Positions 50,929-60,624 of a stretch of DNA of 64,000 nt are shown here, piece after piece. The translations under genes were made by a program, and so were the position numbers. Source of the stretch: Enterobacteriaceae bacterium 89. Lineage in GTDB: Bacteria > Pseudomonadota > Gammaproteobacteria > Enterobacterales > Enterobacteriaceae. The notes beneath the pieces were generated by a model. That model saw only the letters and a list, made by a program, of their open reading frames with translations. It did not search any database and was not told the DNA's origin. The stretch lies in NCBI GenBank assembly GCA_014156375.1, contig RQJH01000002.1:898331-962330 (forward strand). Direction: 5' to 3'. Each line of letters opens with the position of its first letter. Positions within the stretch are counted from its first letter, which is position 1.

Positions 50929-51917
50929 TCGCGCCTTCCCGCCGCCTGATTTTAAGCTGCCTGCTGCTGGCCTTCGCCAGCCTCATCGTGGCGCTGTGGA
51001 GTCTTCGCAGCGGCGCAGTGACGCTGGATCTGAGTCAGGTGGTTGCCGCCCTGACCGGCGAGGCAGCCAAAAATATCACCATGGTGGTTACCGAATGGCG
51101 ACTGCCGCGCGTGCTGATGGCGCTGCTGATTGGCGCAGCGCTCGGCGTCAGCGGAGCTATTTTTCAGTCGCTGATGCGCAACCCGCTCGGCAGTCCGGAC
51201 GTGATGGGCTTTAACACTGGCGCATGGAGCGGCGTGCTGGTAGCGATGGTGCTGTTCGGCGGCAATTTAACCACTATTGCGCTGGCGGCAATGGCTGGCG
51301 GCATTCTGACCTCGCTGATCGTCTGGGCGCTGGCATGGCGCAACGGTATCGACACTTTCCGGCTGATCATCATCGGTATCGGCGTACGCGCCATGCTGAT
51401 GGCGTTCAACACCTGGCTGCTGCTGCGCGCCTCGCTGGAAACGGCGGTTTCTGCCGGATTGTGGTACGCCGGATCGCTCAACGGCCTGACCTGGGCTAAA
51501 ACCTGGCCTTCTGCCCCGCTGCTGCTGGTGATGCTGGTGTTTTCCGCTTTGCTGGTACGCCGCCTGCGGTTGCTGGAAATGGGCGATGACAGCGCCTGCG
51601 CGCTGGGCGTGCGGGTGGAGTGGTCGCGCCTGCTGCTGATGCTGGTGGCGGTAGTGCTGACCGCCGGAGCCACCGCGCTGGCCGGGCCGATCTCGTTTAT
51701 TGCGCTGGTTGCCCCACATATCGCCCGCAGGATCAGCGGTACGGCACGCTGGGGGCTCACGCAGGCCGCGCTGTGCGGTGCTTTACTGCTTTCACTTGCC
51801 GATTTATGTGCTCAACAGCTGTTCCAGCCCTACCAGCTCCCGGTGGGAGTCGTGACCGTCAGCCTTGGCGGCCTCTATCTCATTGCGCTGCTCATTCAGG
51901 AGTCCCGTAAAAAATGA
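50925..51917 (+). CDS. fepG: FepG, ferric-enterobactin permease
   Basis: This 330-residue second permease subunit of the FecCD family contains TEWRLPRVLMALLIGAALGVSGAIFQSLMRNPLGSPDVMGFNTGA and GPISFIALVAPHIARRISG. I chose the ATG at 50925 (MIAPSRRLIL), which overlaps the fepD stop by four bases and gives the E. coli length; the earlier frame opening is inside fepD. Its own stop overlaps fepC by ATGA. Confidence 0.96.
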   Translation: MIAPSRRLILSCLLLAFASLIVALWSLRSGAVTLDLSQVVAALTGEAAKNITMVVTEWRLPRVLMALLIGAALGVSGAIFQSLMRNPLGSPDVMGFNTGAWSGVLVAMVLFGGNLTTIALAAMAGGILTSLIVWALAWRNGIDTFRLIIIGIGVRAMLMAFNTWLLLRASLETAVSAGLWYAGSLNGLTWAKTWPSAPLLLVMLVFSALLVRRLRLLEMGDDSACALGVRVEWSRLLLMLVAVVLTAGATALAGPISFIALVAPHIARRISGTARWGLTQAALCGALLLSLADLCAQQLFQPYQLPVGVVTVSLGGLYLIALLIQESRKK

Positions 51918-52708
51918 CCGCCCCACTCACTCGTCTGCGTGGCGAACAGCTCACGCTGGGCTATGGCAAAAAGACGATCGCCGAAGATCTCACGGTCGCC
52001 ATTCCGGACGGTCATTTCACCGCCATTATCGGCCCCAACGGCTGCGGGAAATCGACACTGCTGCGCTCGCTCAGCCGGCTGATGCCGCCGCAGAGTGGTC
52101 ATGTCTATCTGGACGGTGAGCAGATCCAGCGCTTCAACAGTAAAGAGGTGGCGCGACGCATCGGGCTGCTGGCACAAAACGCCACCACGCCGGGAGACAT
52201 TACGGTGCGGGAATTAGTGGCGCGTGGGCGCTATCCGCATCAGCCGCTGTTTACCCGCTGGCGCAGCGAGGATGAAGACGCAGTGACCAGGGCGATGCAG
52301 GCGACGGGCGTGACAGAACTGGCGAATCAAAGCGTGGATACGCTCTCCGGCGGCCAGCGTCAGCGCGCCTGGATTGCAATGGTGCTGGCGCAGGAAACGG
52401 CCATTATGCTGCTCGACGAACCCACCACCTGGCTGGATATCAGTCATCAAATCGATCTGCTGGAGTTGCTCAGCGAGCTGAATCGTGAAAAGGGCTACAC
52501 GCTGGCTGCCGTGCTGCACGACCTGAACCAGGCGTGCCGTTATGCCACGCATTTGATTGCGCTACGGGAAGGGAAAATTGTTGCAGAAGGCGCACCGGCT
52601 GAGATCGTGACGGCAGAACTGATCGAGCGTATTTACGGGATGCGCTGCATCATCATCGAAGATCCGGTGGCCGGAACGCCTTTAGTGGTGCCTTTGGGAC
52701 GAGGTTGA
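51914..52708 (+). CDS. fepC: FepC, ferric-enterobactin ABC ATPase
   Basis: This 264-residue ATPase drives FepDG. Walker A is GPNGCGKST, the signature LSGGQRQRAWIAMVLAQ, Walker B IMLLDEPTTWLD and the H-loop His in VLHDLNQA. Translation is coupled to fepG. It is a few residues shorter at the C terminus than E. coli FepC. In E. coli fepE follows; here a tandem repeat array lies in its place. Confidence 0.96.
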   Translation: MTAPLTRLRGEQLTLGYGKKTIAEDLTVAIPDGHFTAIIGPNGCGKSTLLRSLSRLMPPQSGHVYLDGEQIQRFNSKEVARRIGLLAQNATTPGDITVRELVARGRYPHQPLFTRWRSEDEDAVTRAMQATGVTELANQSVDTLSGGQRQRAWIAMVLAQETAIMLLDEPTTWLDISHQIDLLELLSELNREKGYTLAAVLHDLNQACRYATHLIALREGKIVAEGAPAEIVTAELIERIYGMRCIIIEDPVAGTPLVVPLGRG

Positions 52709-52710
52709 GT

Positions 52711-52921
52711 TTCCCTCTCCCCGGCCCTCTCCCAAAGGGAGAGGGAGAAAAGAAGCAACCCTCACCACTTGAGTGAGAGAATAAAAACCGGCGCCGAACA
52801 GTTCCCTCTCCCTTGAGGGAGAGGGAGAAAAGAAGCAACCCTCCCCCACTTGAGTGAGAGAGAAAAAACCAGCGCCGAACAGTTCCCTCTCCCTTGAGGG
52901 AGAGGGTTAGGGAGAGGGGGA
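52711..52921. repeat. Tandem 80-bp repeat array with CCCTCTCCC palindromes
   Basis: Palindromes of the type CCCTCTCCC-N4-GGGAGAGGG occur three times (about 52730-52748, 52803-52825, 52884-52907). The sequence between them, starting GAGAAAAGAAGCAACCCTC and ending CCGAACAGTTCCCTC, is present twice with an 80-base period (52741 and 52821) and only a few differences. The array fills the gap between the convergent ends of fepC and entF, where E. coli has fepE. Confidence 0.9.
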
Positions 52922-52933
52922 ACAGGCGATGAT

Positions 52934-55900
52934 CTACTGAAGGATCTCCTTCAACACCGGGCCAATCTTCTCAAATGCGGCAGGCGAGATAATCTCCACG
53001 TGCGCACAATCCTGACGATAAACCTCAAGCTCATTCACCCAGGGTGACCAGACTCGCTGCGGATCCATGCCCGGCGTCAGCGTTTTCTCTGCCACAAACA
53101 GCGTCGCCTTGCCCTCAAACCGCACGCTGTGCGCGGTGGTCAGCAGACGGACAGCATCGGCATAGTTGCCTTCGATAGCGTTGAACAACTCACCGGAAGC
53201 CTGCCCTTGCTGCGTTGCCAGGAACGCCTCGCGCTCGCGGTTAATTTCCGCCAGCACTTCAGGATCGAGACCGTTGGCCTGTTTCTCTGACCAGTTTTGC
53301 GACTCCGGCGGCCAGGTATCCAGCAGGCCAAGAAACGCCACTTTTTCGCCCCGCGCCTGGAGTCTGGCGGCAATGCCCTGGGCAAGAGTCCCGCCAAGAG
53401 AATAGCCCAGCAGGTAATAAGGGCCATGAGGCTGCTGAGCCAGCAAAGTCGCCAGATGACGATCGCAAAGTTCGTCGAGGGTGGCGGAACCGGCCATCGG
53501 CCCCTCCGGGCGCGGCGACTGCATTCCGGTAATCGACCAGCGCGGATTTAGCCAGCGGGCAAGCACGCTGAACTGCCAGGCAAACCCAGAAGCCGGATGG
53601 AAGCACCACAGCGTTGGTCCACTACTTTCGCGCAGCGGCAGCAGCATTTCATAGCCCAGACGCTGATTCAGCTCATCAGCATCCAGCAGCTGGCTGAGTT
53701 TCCCCACGCTGGAGGCGACCATCACCTGACCTGGCGTCACCTGACGGGCGAAGGTACGGCTGAGCTGCGCGGCCAGCCGCATCGCCAGCAGAGAATGCCC
53801 GCCAAGGGCAAAGAAATCGGCCTCGACGTCGTTGACTTCGCAGCCCAGCAGCTCGCTAAACGCCTGCGCCACGGCCCGTTCGGTCTCGCTTTCCACTTCC
53901 CTGCCCGCGGTTCTTTGTGCCAGTTCCGGCAACGGCAGCGCTTTTCTGTCCAGCTTGCCGTTGGCGCTGAGCGGCAGTTCGCTCAGGGAAATCATGGCGA
54001 CAGGCACCATATGCGGCGGCAGTTTATCGCGCAACTGTTCAAGCAGTTCTCCGCCGTTCAGCGGCAGTCCGCTTTCAGAGACCACATACCCCACCAACTG
54101 ACGCGCATCGCCACCGACGCTCGCCGCCTGATTGAGCACGCAGGCATGGGCAACGGCCTGCGCCACGCCCGGCAGCGTCAGTATCATCCGTTCGATTTCA
54201 CCGAGCTCGATGCGCTGGCCGCGAATTTTTAGCTGGTCGTCGCTGCGACCGAGATATTCCACCGCGCCGTTTTCCAGCCAGCGCGCCACGTCGCCCGTGC
54301 GATACATTCGTTCGCCGGGAGCAAAAGGATCGGCAATAAAGCGGCTGGCGGTCAGATCCGGACGGCCCATGTAACCCTGCGCCAGCTGGATCCCCGTCAG
54401 ATAAAGATCGCCCGCCACGCCAAACGGCACGGGACGCATCATCGCATCAAGAATACGCAAACCCGTGTTCCACACCGGGAAACCAATCGGCACGCTGTTG
54501 CCCGTTACCGCCGCCAGTTCCGGACCGCAGGCCGGATACCAGCTCACATCGACAGCGGCTTCCGTTGGGCCATACAAATTGTGCAGCGGCGCTCCCGTCA
54601 GCTGTTCCCATTCGCGGCACAGCGCCGTCGGCAGAGCTTCACCGCTGCAAAATACGTGCTTCAGCGTGCGGCAACTGTTCGCATTGTCTTCGTTGAGCGA
54701 CGCCACGAACGCCGCCAGCATCGAAGGGACAAAGTGGGTGGTGGTCACGCCATAGCGCGCGAAGAACTGCTGTAAAGCCTGCGGATCGCGATGGGCCTCC
54801 GGTTCGGCCATCACCAGACTCGCCCCGGCGATAAACGGCCACCAGAACTCCCACACCGAAACGTCGAAACTGCACGGCGTTTTCTGCGCTACCACGTCGT
54901 TCGCCGTGAGCGGATAATGATCCTGCATCCACAGCAGGCGATTGACGATAGCCGTTTGCCCCACCATCACCCCTTTCGGGCGACCGGTCGAGCCAGAGGT
55001 AAAGATGATGTAGGCAGTGCTTTCCGGCTTAGCCAGATCCAGCGTTTTGCCGCTAACAGGTGCTAATGGCGCGCTGTAGCACAGCGTTTCCAGCCCTGAG
55101 AAACGATGCAACTGGTCGTCTGAGGTGATCAGCAGCGACGGCTTCGCATCTTCCAGCATCATTTGCAGGCGGTCATCCGGGTAGCCCGTATCCAGCGGCA
55201 GCCAGGCTGCTCCGGCTTCCACAATACCGTGCAAGGCCAGCGTCAGGAACACGGAACGCGGCAATGCCACCGCCACGCAGTCGCCCGGTTTGACGCCACG
55301 TTGACGCAACAGCGCGGCTAATCCCAGCACCTGCTCGCGCATTTCGCGGTAGCTGAACTGCCAGCTGGCATCAGCCAGGGCCGGAGCCTCCGGCGATTTT
55401 GCCGCTTGTGCGGCAACCAGCGAACTCAGGGTAGCAGTGGGCAACATCATCCCGGTGTCGTTAATACGCGCCAGCTGCTGATATTCCGCCTCCGAGACCA
55501 GCTCCGCTTCGCCGCAGCGCAGAGCCGGGTTCTTCGCAAACTGCCCGAGCATCGCCAGCAAGCGATCCGCATGCTGGCGCAGTTCGCCCTCTGCATAGCG
55601 CTGTTTATTAGCGAGGATCTCAACCGACAGCCCGCCCTCTTCATCAGGGAACAGCGCCAGCTCAAGATCGTTGACCGGACCGGTCGCCAGGGTGTGAGTT
55701 GTCGCCTCCACGCCGTCAAGATCCAGCTGATAGTCAAAGACTTTCACGTTAAACACCGGGCCAAACAGCGGTTCGTCCCCCGCCGCTTTGCCGCTGTCGC
55801 GGACAATTTGCTCGGCGTCGTAGCGTTGATGGCGACGCATTTTTTTCAGCTGCGCGCCCAGCCGGTTAGCCAGCTCCGCCAGGGTTTCCTGCGGGTTAAT

Positions 55901-56794
55901 CGTCACTGCCAGCGGCAGCACGTTCAGCACCGGGCCAGTGGCGGTGAGCGCCGCCGAACCCAACCGGCGCATAAAGATATACCCGGCGGCATAGTCATTG
56001 CGCCCGGTCAGTCGCCCCAGCCACAGCGCCGCCAGCGCCAGTGCGAGATCGGTGCGCTGGCTGCCTGATGCCGCAGTGAGCTGGCTGAAGGCCTGTTTAT
56101 CTGCGGTCAATTTCAGCCGCCAGATATCGGTGGTATTCGCTCTGCCGGGCAGCGGGGCCGGGGAAAGCGAGGCCGGAGACGGCAGGCTTTTCCGCAGTTC
56201 CGCCCAGAATGCGCCATCCCGCTGCCAGCCTTCGCTGGCGCGATACTGCTGATACTCTTCAACCACTTCCGCAAACGGAGTAAAAGGATTTTCCGGCAGC
56301 GCTTCACCGCGCTGTAAAGCCCGATAAATCTGTGCGATCTGGCGGGTGATCGCCGGGAAGCTGAAGCCATCGACCAGTAAATGGTGATAACGCTGATACC
56401 AGTACCAGCGGTTTTCGTCCACGCGGTAAAGCTGATGGCAGACCAGCGGATTACCGCTGTCGATGCGAATATTACTGGCAATATCTGCCTGCATCAGCGC
56501 CATTGCCGCCGCATGCGCATCAGGCTCGTGGCGCAGATCGAGGCTCTCCGGTGCGGCAAACCCGAAGCTTTCATCTACCGATTGCCACGGCTCACCGTTC
56601 TCATCGCCAAAGCGCATACGGAGCGTATCGGCCTGACTCATTCCGCTGACAATCGCCTGTTGCAGGAGGCCAGAATTGATCTCGCCTGTCAGCTCAACGT
56701 AGTGCGCCACGCTCCAGGCATTCGGCAGGGTAGAAAGCTGCTCAGCCATCCAGATCCCCGGCTGTGCCGCCACCAGCGGTAAACGATTAGTCAT
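52934..56794 (-). CDS. entF: EntF, enterobactin non-ribosomal peptide synthetase
   Basis: This 1286-residue synthetase activates serine, joins it to dihydroxybenzoyl-EntB, and trimerises and cyclises the product to enterobactin. Domains in order are condensation (1 to about 430; HHLLVDGFS, the HHxxxDG motif), adenylation (about 450-960; FTSGSTGRPKGVMVG, GEALPTALC, RTGDVARWLENGAVEYLGRSDDQLKIRGQRIELGEIE, NGKLDRKALP), peptidyl carrier (Ser1001 in LGGHSLLAMRL) and thioesterase (Ser1132 in GYSLGG). I chose the ATG at 56794 (MTNRLPLVAAQPG), matching the E. coli start; it overlaps the ybdZ end by eight bases. It is last in fes-ybdZ-entF. Confidence 0.97.
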   Translation of the reverse strand: MTNRLPLVAAQPGIWMAEQLSTLPNAWSVAHYVELTGEINSGLLQQAIVSGMSQADTLRMRFGDENGEPWQSVDESFGFAAPESLDLRHEPDAHAAAMALMQADIASNIRIDSGNPLVCHQLYRVDENRWYWYQRYHHLLVDGFSFPAITRQIAQIYRALQRGEALPENPFTPFAEVVEEYQQYRASEGWQRDGAFWAELRKSLPSPASLSPAPLPGRANTTDIWRLKLTADKQAFSQLTAASGSQRTDLALALAALWLGRLTGRNDYAAGYIFMRRLGSAALTATGPVLNVLPLAVTINPQETLAELANRLGAQLKKMRRHQRYDAEQIVRDSGKAAGDEPLFGPVFNVKVFDYQLDLDGVEATTHTLATGPVNDLELALFPDEEGGLSVEILANKQRYAEGELRQHADRLLAMLGQFAKNPALRCGEAELVSEAEYQQLARINDTGMMLPTATLSSLVAAQAAKSPEAPALADASWQFSYREMREQVLGLAALLRQRGVKPGDCVAVALPRSVFLTLALHGIVEAGAAWLPLDTGYPDDRLQMMLEDAKPSLLITSDDQLHRFSGLETLCYSAPLAPVSGKTLDLAKPESTAYIIFTSGSTGRPKGVMVGQTAIVNRLLWMQDHYPLTANDVVAQKTPCSFDVSVWEFWWPFIAGASLVMAEPEAHRDPQALQQFFARYGVTTTHFVPSMLAAFVASLNEDNANSCRTLKHVFCSGEALPTALCREWEQLTGAPLHNLYGPTEAAVDVSWYPACGPELAAVTGNSVPIGFPVWNTGLRILDAMMRPVPFGVAGDLYLTGIQLAQGYMGRPDLTASRFIADPFAPGERMYRTGDVARWLENGAVEYLGRSDDQLKIRGQRIELGEIERMILTLPGVAQAVAHACVLNQAASVGGDARQLVGYVVSESGLPLNGGELLEQLRDKLPPHMVPVAMISLSELPLSANGKLDRKALPLPELAQRTAGREVESETERAVAQAFSELLGCEVNDVEADFFALGGHSLLAMRLAAQLSRTFARQVTPGQVMVASSVGKLSQLLDADELNQRLGYEMLLPLRESSGPTLWCFHPASGFAWQFSVLARWLNPRWSITGMQSPRPEGPMAGSATLDELCDRHLATLLAQQPHGPYYLLGYSLGGTLAQGIAARLQARGEKVAFLGLLDTWPPESQNWSEKQANGLDPEVLAEINREREAFLATQQGQASGELFNAIEGNYADAVRLLTTAHSVRFEGKATLFVAEKTLTPGMDPQRVWSPWVNELEVYRQDCAHVEIISPAAFEKIGPVLKEILQ

Positions 56795-57002
56795 GCTGCA
56801 CTCCGGCATAATGGGAAGGATTCAGGGTGGTCCAGCGCTCTGCCAGCCAGGCATTGCAGGCCTCTAAAGACTGCGGTTCACAGGCGATATCCCAGCCTGC
56901 GGGCAGCGCACACTGCTGGGGCCAGAGGCTGAACTGTTGATGACCGTTTTGCAGCAGATAAAAAAGCCCCTGCGCATCATCGAAAGGGTTACTGAATTGC
57001 AT
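56787..57002 (-). CDS. ybdZ: YbdZ, MbtH-like protein
   Basis: This 71-residue small protein of the MbtH family binds the adenylation domain of EntF and helps its folding and activity. The three conserved tryptophans are visible in SLWPQQCALPAGWD and AWLAERW. I chose the ATG at 57002 (MQFSNPFDDAQG), which aligns with E. coli YbdZ (MAFSNPFDDPQG); the longer frame runs into fes. It lies between fes and entF, overlapping entF by eight bases. Confidence 0.96.
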   Translation of the reverse strand: MQFSNPFDDAQGLFYLLQNGHQQFSLWPQQCALPAGWDIACEPQSLEACNAWLAERWTTLNPSHYAGVQHD

Positions 57003-57028
57003 ACCAAACTCCTGTCGTAAAGTGCGCG

Positions 57029-58252
57029 TTATGCCTGAACAAGCGGCTGCCAGAGCGCCATCAGCCCGGCCGTTAGTCCGCCTCGCCAGCACAGCGCATC
57101 GTGTCCGCCGTCAACCTGACGCCAGAAAAGCGGCTGCTGTGAATGCTGTAGCTGCTGTAAAAGGGCCTGGTTGGCCCGAAAAATAAGCGGTTCGCGACAC
57201 CCGGCCTCGAGCCAGATGCGCAAACCCTGCGGGGAAAGTTCGCCGCGGGAGAGTTTGTCGATAATCACGCCACCGTGCCGGTTGCCGCGTGACGGCCACC
57301 AGTACGACCCGGACTGGCTCAGCACGCAGCCAAAACGCTGCGGCCAGTTAAGCCCGGCAAACATCGCCGCCAGTCCGCCAAAGCTTTGCCCGGCAACCAG
57401 CGTGTGTTCCGGTCGATCGCTGAACGGGGCAATTCGATGGATCTGTGGCAGAAGCTCTTCCTGAAGGGCGAGCCAGAAATCGGTATTGCAGGGTAATTCT
57501 GCGCTGCGATGGGCGGTATCAATTGCATCGATTAGCACGTAGACCGCTGGAGGAAGCTGCCCCTGATCGGTTAAGTGCGCCAGAGGGGACCACACGGGCA
57601 GGCTTTCAGCCCAAAACTGACCGTCCAGCAGCAGCGCCAGCGGCCGCTCTTCGCTCTCGCCGGTGGCATAGATCCAGATCCGACGGGTATTTCCTAGCCG
57701 TTTGCTGTGCCATTGAATACAAAGCGGTGGGGAATGAGGAACGTTCGGCAGGTCCCAGCCTGGCTGAACGGGCGCATCGGGAAGTGAAAGCGCCGAGACG
57801 GCATGCCCTCGCCCGCCCAGCCAGCTTTGTTGATTCAGCGGATCGGCCACCGCATTCGGCAGCAGCCTGCGCCAGCCTTCACGCAGCAGCGACATATCCG
57901 GCGTAATCCCATGAAACAGCGAGGGAGCAAAATCGTCCTCGCGCTCTGAAGGCATAAAACAGTAGCTGCCGCGCCAGCTGGCGGGCAATGAGGTGCTCCA
58001 CTGCCAGACGTCCGTTCCGGGCAGACGGGACAGCGTCTGTGGGACGGAATTCTGGTGATGATCGGTGACGCCGGTGATGTAAATCCACACCCGTTTAAGC
58101 GGCGAAGTTTGCTCCGTTCCCGCCGCATCGCGCCAGTAAAACGTGACGTGGCAAACCTCGCCATGCCTTTGCCACTGCGGCCCGTCGATCCCTTCCCACC
58201 AGGCTGCACTCCCTGTCGCTGTCGTATCCGTCACGTTAACCCCATGTTTCAT
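57029..58252 (-). CDS. fes: Fes, enterochelin (enterobactin) esterase
   Basis: This cytoplasmic serine esterase hydrolyses ferric enterobactin and its linear forms so that iron can be released. The N-terminal domain (about 1-150) includes VWIYITGVTDHHQNS. The C-terminal alpha/beta hydrolase domain has the nucleophile in VAGQSFGGL and the catalytic His in QVDGGHDALCW. The ATG at 58252 gives 407 residues. A GTG at 58234, with GGGG five bases before it, would give 401, closer to the E. coli 400, and may be the real start. It is divergent from fepA and first in fes-ybdZ-entF. Confidence 0.94.
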   Translation of the reverse strand: MKHGVNVTDTTATGSAAWWEGIDGPQWQRHGEVCHVTFYWRDAAGTEQTSPLKRVWIYITGVTDHHQNSVPQTLSRLPGTDVWQWSTSLPASWRGSYCFMPSEREDDFAPSLFHGITPDMSLLREGWRRLLPNAVADPLNQQSWLGGRGHAVSALSLPDAPVQPGWDLPNVPHSPPLCIQWHSKRLGNTRRIWIYATGESEERPLALLLDGQFWAESLPVWSPLAHLTDQGQLPPAVYVLIDAIDTAHRSAELPCNTDFWLALQEELLPQIHRIAPFSDRPEHTLVAGQSFGGLAAMFAGLNWPQRFGCVLSQSGSYWWPSRGNRHGGVIIDKLSRGELSPQGLRIWLEAGCREPLIFRANQALLQQLQHSQQPLFWRQVDGGHDALCWRGGLTAGLMALWQPLVQA

Positions 58253-58284
58253 GTGGAAGTTTTTGTTACAAGGTAAAATTTATT

Positions 58285-58303
58285 GATAATATTATTGATA
58301 ACT
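58285..58303. promoter_or_regulatory. Fur site between fes and fepA
   Basis: GATAATATTATTGATAACT carries three successive Fur-type hexamers (GATAAT, ATTATT, GATAAC) in the 117-base divergent region. The full 19-base match is modest (11 positions), but the position is that of the known E. coli fes/fepA Fur operator. Confidence 0.7.
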
Positions 58304-58369
58304 ATTTGCATTTGCAATAGCGTATTGGCGCGCGTTTTGGATACACACAACTAAAAAATCGGGATAACA

Positions 58370-60619
58370 ATGAATAACAAACTCAAGTCATTGGCCTTGT
58401 TGGTCAATCTGGGAATTTACGGGGTGGCGTTCCCGCTTCATGCCGAAGGGACAACAGACACCACAGCAGAATCCGGTGAAACCATGGTGGTCACCGCCGC
58501 CCAGCAAAACTTGCAGGCGCCGGGCGTTTCCACCATCACCGCCGATGAAATTCGCAAAAATCCTCCGGCACGTGACGTTTCGGAAATTATCCGTACCATG
58601 CCGGGCGTTAACCTGACCGGTAACTCCACCAGCGGTCAGCGCGGCAACAACCGCCAGATCGACATTCGCGGTATGGGCCCGGAAAACACCCTGATCCTGA
58701 TTGACGGCAAGCCCGTCACCAGCCGTAACTCGGTGCGCCTCGGCTGGCGCGGCGAGCGTGATACCCGCGGCGATACCGGCTGGGTTCCGCCAGAAATGAT
58801 TGAGCGTATCGAAGTGATCCGTGGCCCGGCCGCAGCCCGTTACGGCAACGGCGCAGCAGGCGGCGTGGTGAACATCATCACCAAAAAAGGCGGCGATGAG
58901 TGGCACGGCTCCTGGAACACCTATATGGACTTACCGGAGCACAAGGACGAAGGGTCCACCAAACGCACCAACTTCAGCCTCAGCGGCCCGATGGGCGGCG
59001 ACTTCAGCTTCCGCCTGTACGGCAACCTCGATAAAACGCAGGCCGATGCCTGGGACATCAACCAGGGTCACCAGTCTGAGCGTACAGGGATTTATCAGAA
59101 CACCCTGCCTGCCGGGCGTGAAGGCGTTGAAAACAAAAATATTAACGGCGTGGTTCGCTGGGATTTCGCCCCGCTGAACTCGCTTGAGCTGGAAGCCGGT
59201 TACACCCGTCAGAACAACCTTTACGCCGGTGACACGCAGAACACCAACACCAATAACTTCGTCAAAGAAAACTACGGCAAAGAGACCAACCGTCTGTACC
59301 GCCAGAACTATGCTCTGACCTGGAACGGCGGCCTGGACAACGGTGTGACCACCAGCAACTGGGTGCAGTACGAGCGTACCCGCAACTCCCGCATTAACGA
59401 AGGCCTGGCGGGCGGCACCGAGGGGATCTTCAGCTCCAACAAATTCGGCGATATCGACCTGAGTGACGTGACGCTACACAGCGAAGTCAACCTGCCGTTC
59501 GATCTGCTGGTCAACCAGAACCTGACGCTGGGCACCGAGTGGAACCAGCAGAAGATGAAGGACATGACCTCCAACAGCCAGACCTTTATGGGCGGCAACA
59601 TTCCGGGGTACAGCAGCACCGACCGCAGCCCGTATTCCCAGGCGGAGATCTTCTCGCTGTTTGCCGAAGACAACATGGAAATCACCGATTCCACCATGCT
59701 GACTCCGGCGCTGCGATTCGATCATCACAGCATCGTCGGCAATAACTGGAGTCCGTCACTGAACCTGTCGCAGGGTCTGGGCGATGATTTCACCCTGAAG
59801 ATGGGCATCGCTCGTGCTTACAAAGCGCCGAGCCTGTACCAGACTAACCCGAACTATATTCTCTACAGTAAAGGCCAGGGCTGCTACGCCAGCGGCAACG
59901 GCGTCGGTTGCTACATGATGGGCAACGACGACCTGAAGGCAGAAACCAGCATCAACAAAGAGATTGGTCTGGAGTTCAAACGCGACGGCTGGCTCGCCGG
60001 AGCCACCTGGTTCCGTAACGACTACCGCAACAAGATTGAAGCGGGCTACGCACCAATCGGCCAGACGTCGATCACCAGCAAGAATACCACCACCTACACT
60101 GATATCTATCAGTGGGAAAACGTGCCGAAAGCCGTGGTCGAAGGGCTGGAAGGGACGCTGAATGTGCCCGTCAGTGATGCGGTGAACTGGACCAACAACA
60201 TCACTTACATGCTGCAGAGTAAAAACAAAGAGACCGGCGAACGTCTGTCGATCATCCCGGAATACACGCTGAACTCCACGCTGAGCTGGCAAATTCAGCA
60301 GGATCTTTCCGTGCAGTCGACCTTCACCTGGTACGGCAAGCAGCAGCCGAAGAAGTACAACTACAAGGGTCAGCCTGCCACCGGCAGCGAAACCAACGAA
60401 GTCAGCCCGTACAGCATCGTGGGCCTGAGCGCCACCTGGGATGCGACTAAATATGTCAGCTTCACCACGGGCATCGATAACCTGTTTGATAAACGCCACT
60501 GGCGCGCGGGCAACGCCCAGACCACCGGCGGCACAACGGGCTATATGTATGGCGCGGGCGCTGAGACGTATAACGAGTCTGGCCGGACTTACTACCTGAG
60601 CGTGAATACGCACTTCTGA
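58370..60619 (+). CDS. fepA: FepA, outer-membrane ferric-enterobactin receptor
   Basis: This 749-residue TonB-dependent receptor has a signal peptide of about 25 residues (KLKSLALLVNLGIYGVAFPLHA), the TonB box ETMVVTA, an N-terminal plug domain (about 40-175 with GPENTLILIDGKP and GPAAARYGNGAAGGVVNIITKKGG) and a 22-strand beta-barrel ending in the aromatic YYLSVNTHF. A Cys pair in GCYASGNGVGCYM matches the loop disulfide of FepA. It also serves as a colicin B/D receptor in E. coli. It is followed by entD after a palindromic repeat region. Confidence 0.97.
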   Translation: MNNKLKSLALLVNLGIYGVAFPLHAEGTTDTTAESGETMVVTAAQQNLQAPGVSTITADEIRKNPPARDVSEIIRTMPGVNLTGNSTSGQRGNNRQIDIRGMGPENTLILIDGKPVTSRNSVRLGWRGERDTRGDTGWVPPEMIERIEVIRGPAAARYGNGAAGGVVNIITKKGGDEWHGSWNTYMDLPEHKDEGSTKRTNFSLSGPMGGDFSFRLYGNLDKTQADAWDINQGHQSERTGIYQNTLPAGREGVENKNINGVVRWDFAPLNSLELEAGYTRQNNLYAGDTQNTNTNNFVKENYGKETNRLYRQNYALTWNGGLDNGVTTSNWVQYERTRNSRINEGLAGGTEGIFSSNKFGDIDLSDVTLHSEVNLPFDLLVNQNLTLGTEWNQQKMKDMTSNSQTFMGGNIPGYSSTDRSPYSQAEIFSLFAEDNMEITDSTMLTPALRFDHHSIVGNNWSPSLNLSQGLGDDFTLKMGIARAYKAPSLYQTNPNYILYSKGQGCYASGNGVGCYMMGNDDLKAETSINKEIGLEFKRDGWLAGATWFRNDYRNKIEAGYAPIGQTSITSKNTTTYTDIYQWENVPKAVVEGLEGTLNVPVSDAVNWTNNITYMLQSKNKETGERLSIIPEYTLNSTLSWQIQQDLSVQSTFTWYGKQQPKKYNYKGQPATGSETNEVSPYSIVGLSATWDATKYVSFTTGIDNLFDKRHWRAGNAQTTGGTTGYMYGAGAETYNESGRTYYLSVNTHF

Positions 60620-60624
60620 TACTG

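Noticed and set aside
52711-52921. Possible CRISPR array
   Set aside because: Only three palindromes, and the spacers are near-identical rather than unique; no cas genes are nearby. It is a tandem palindromic repeat.
52709-52933. Remnant of fepE
   Set aside because: No reading frame or sequence like the Wzz-type FepE protein is present; the gap contains only repeats.
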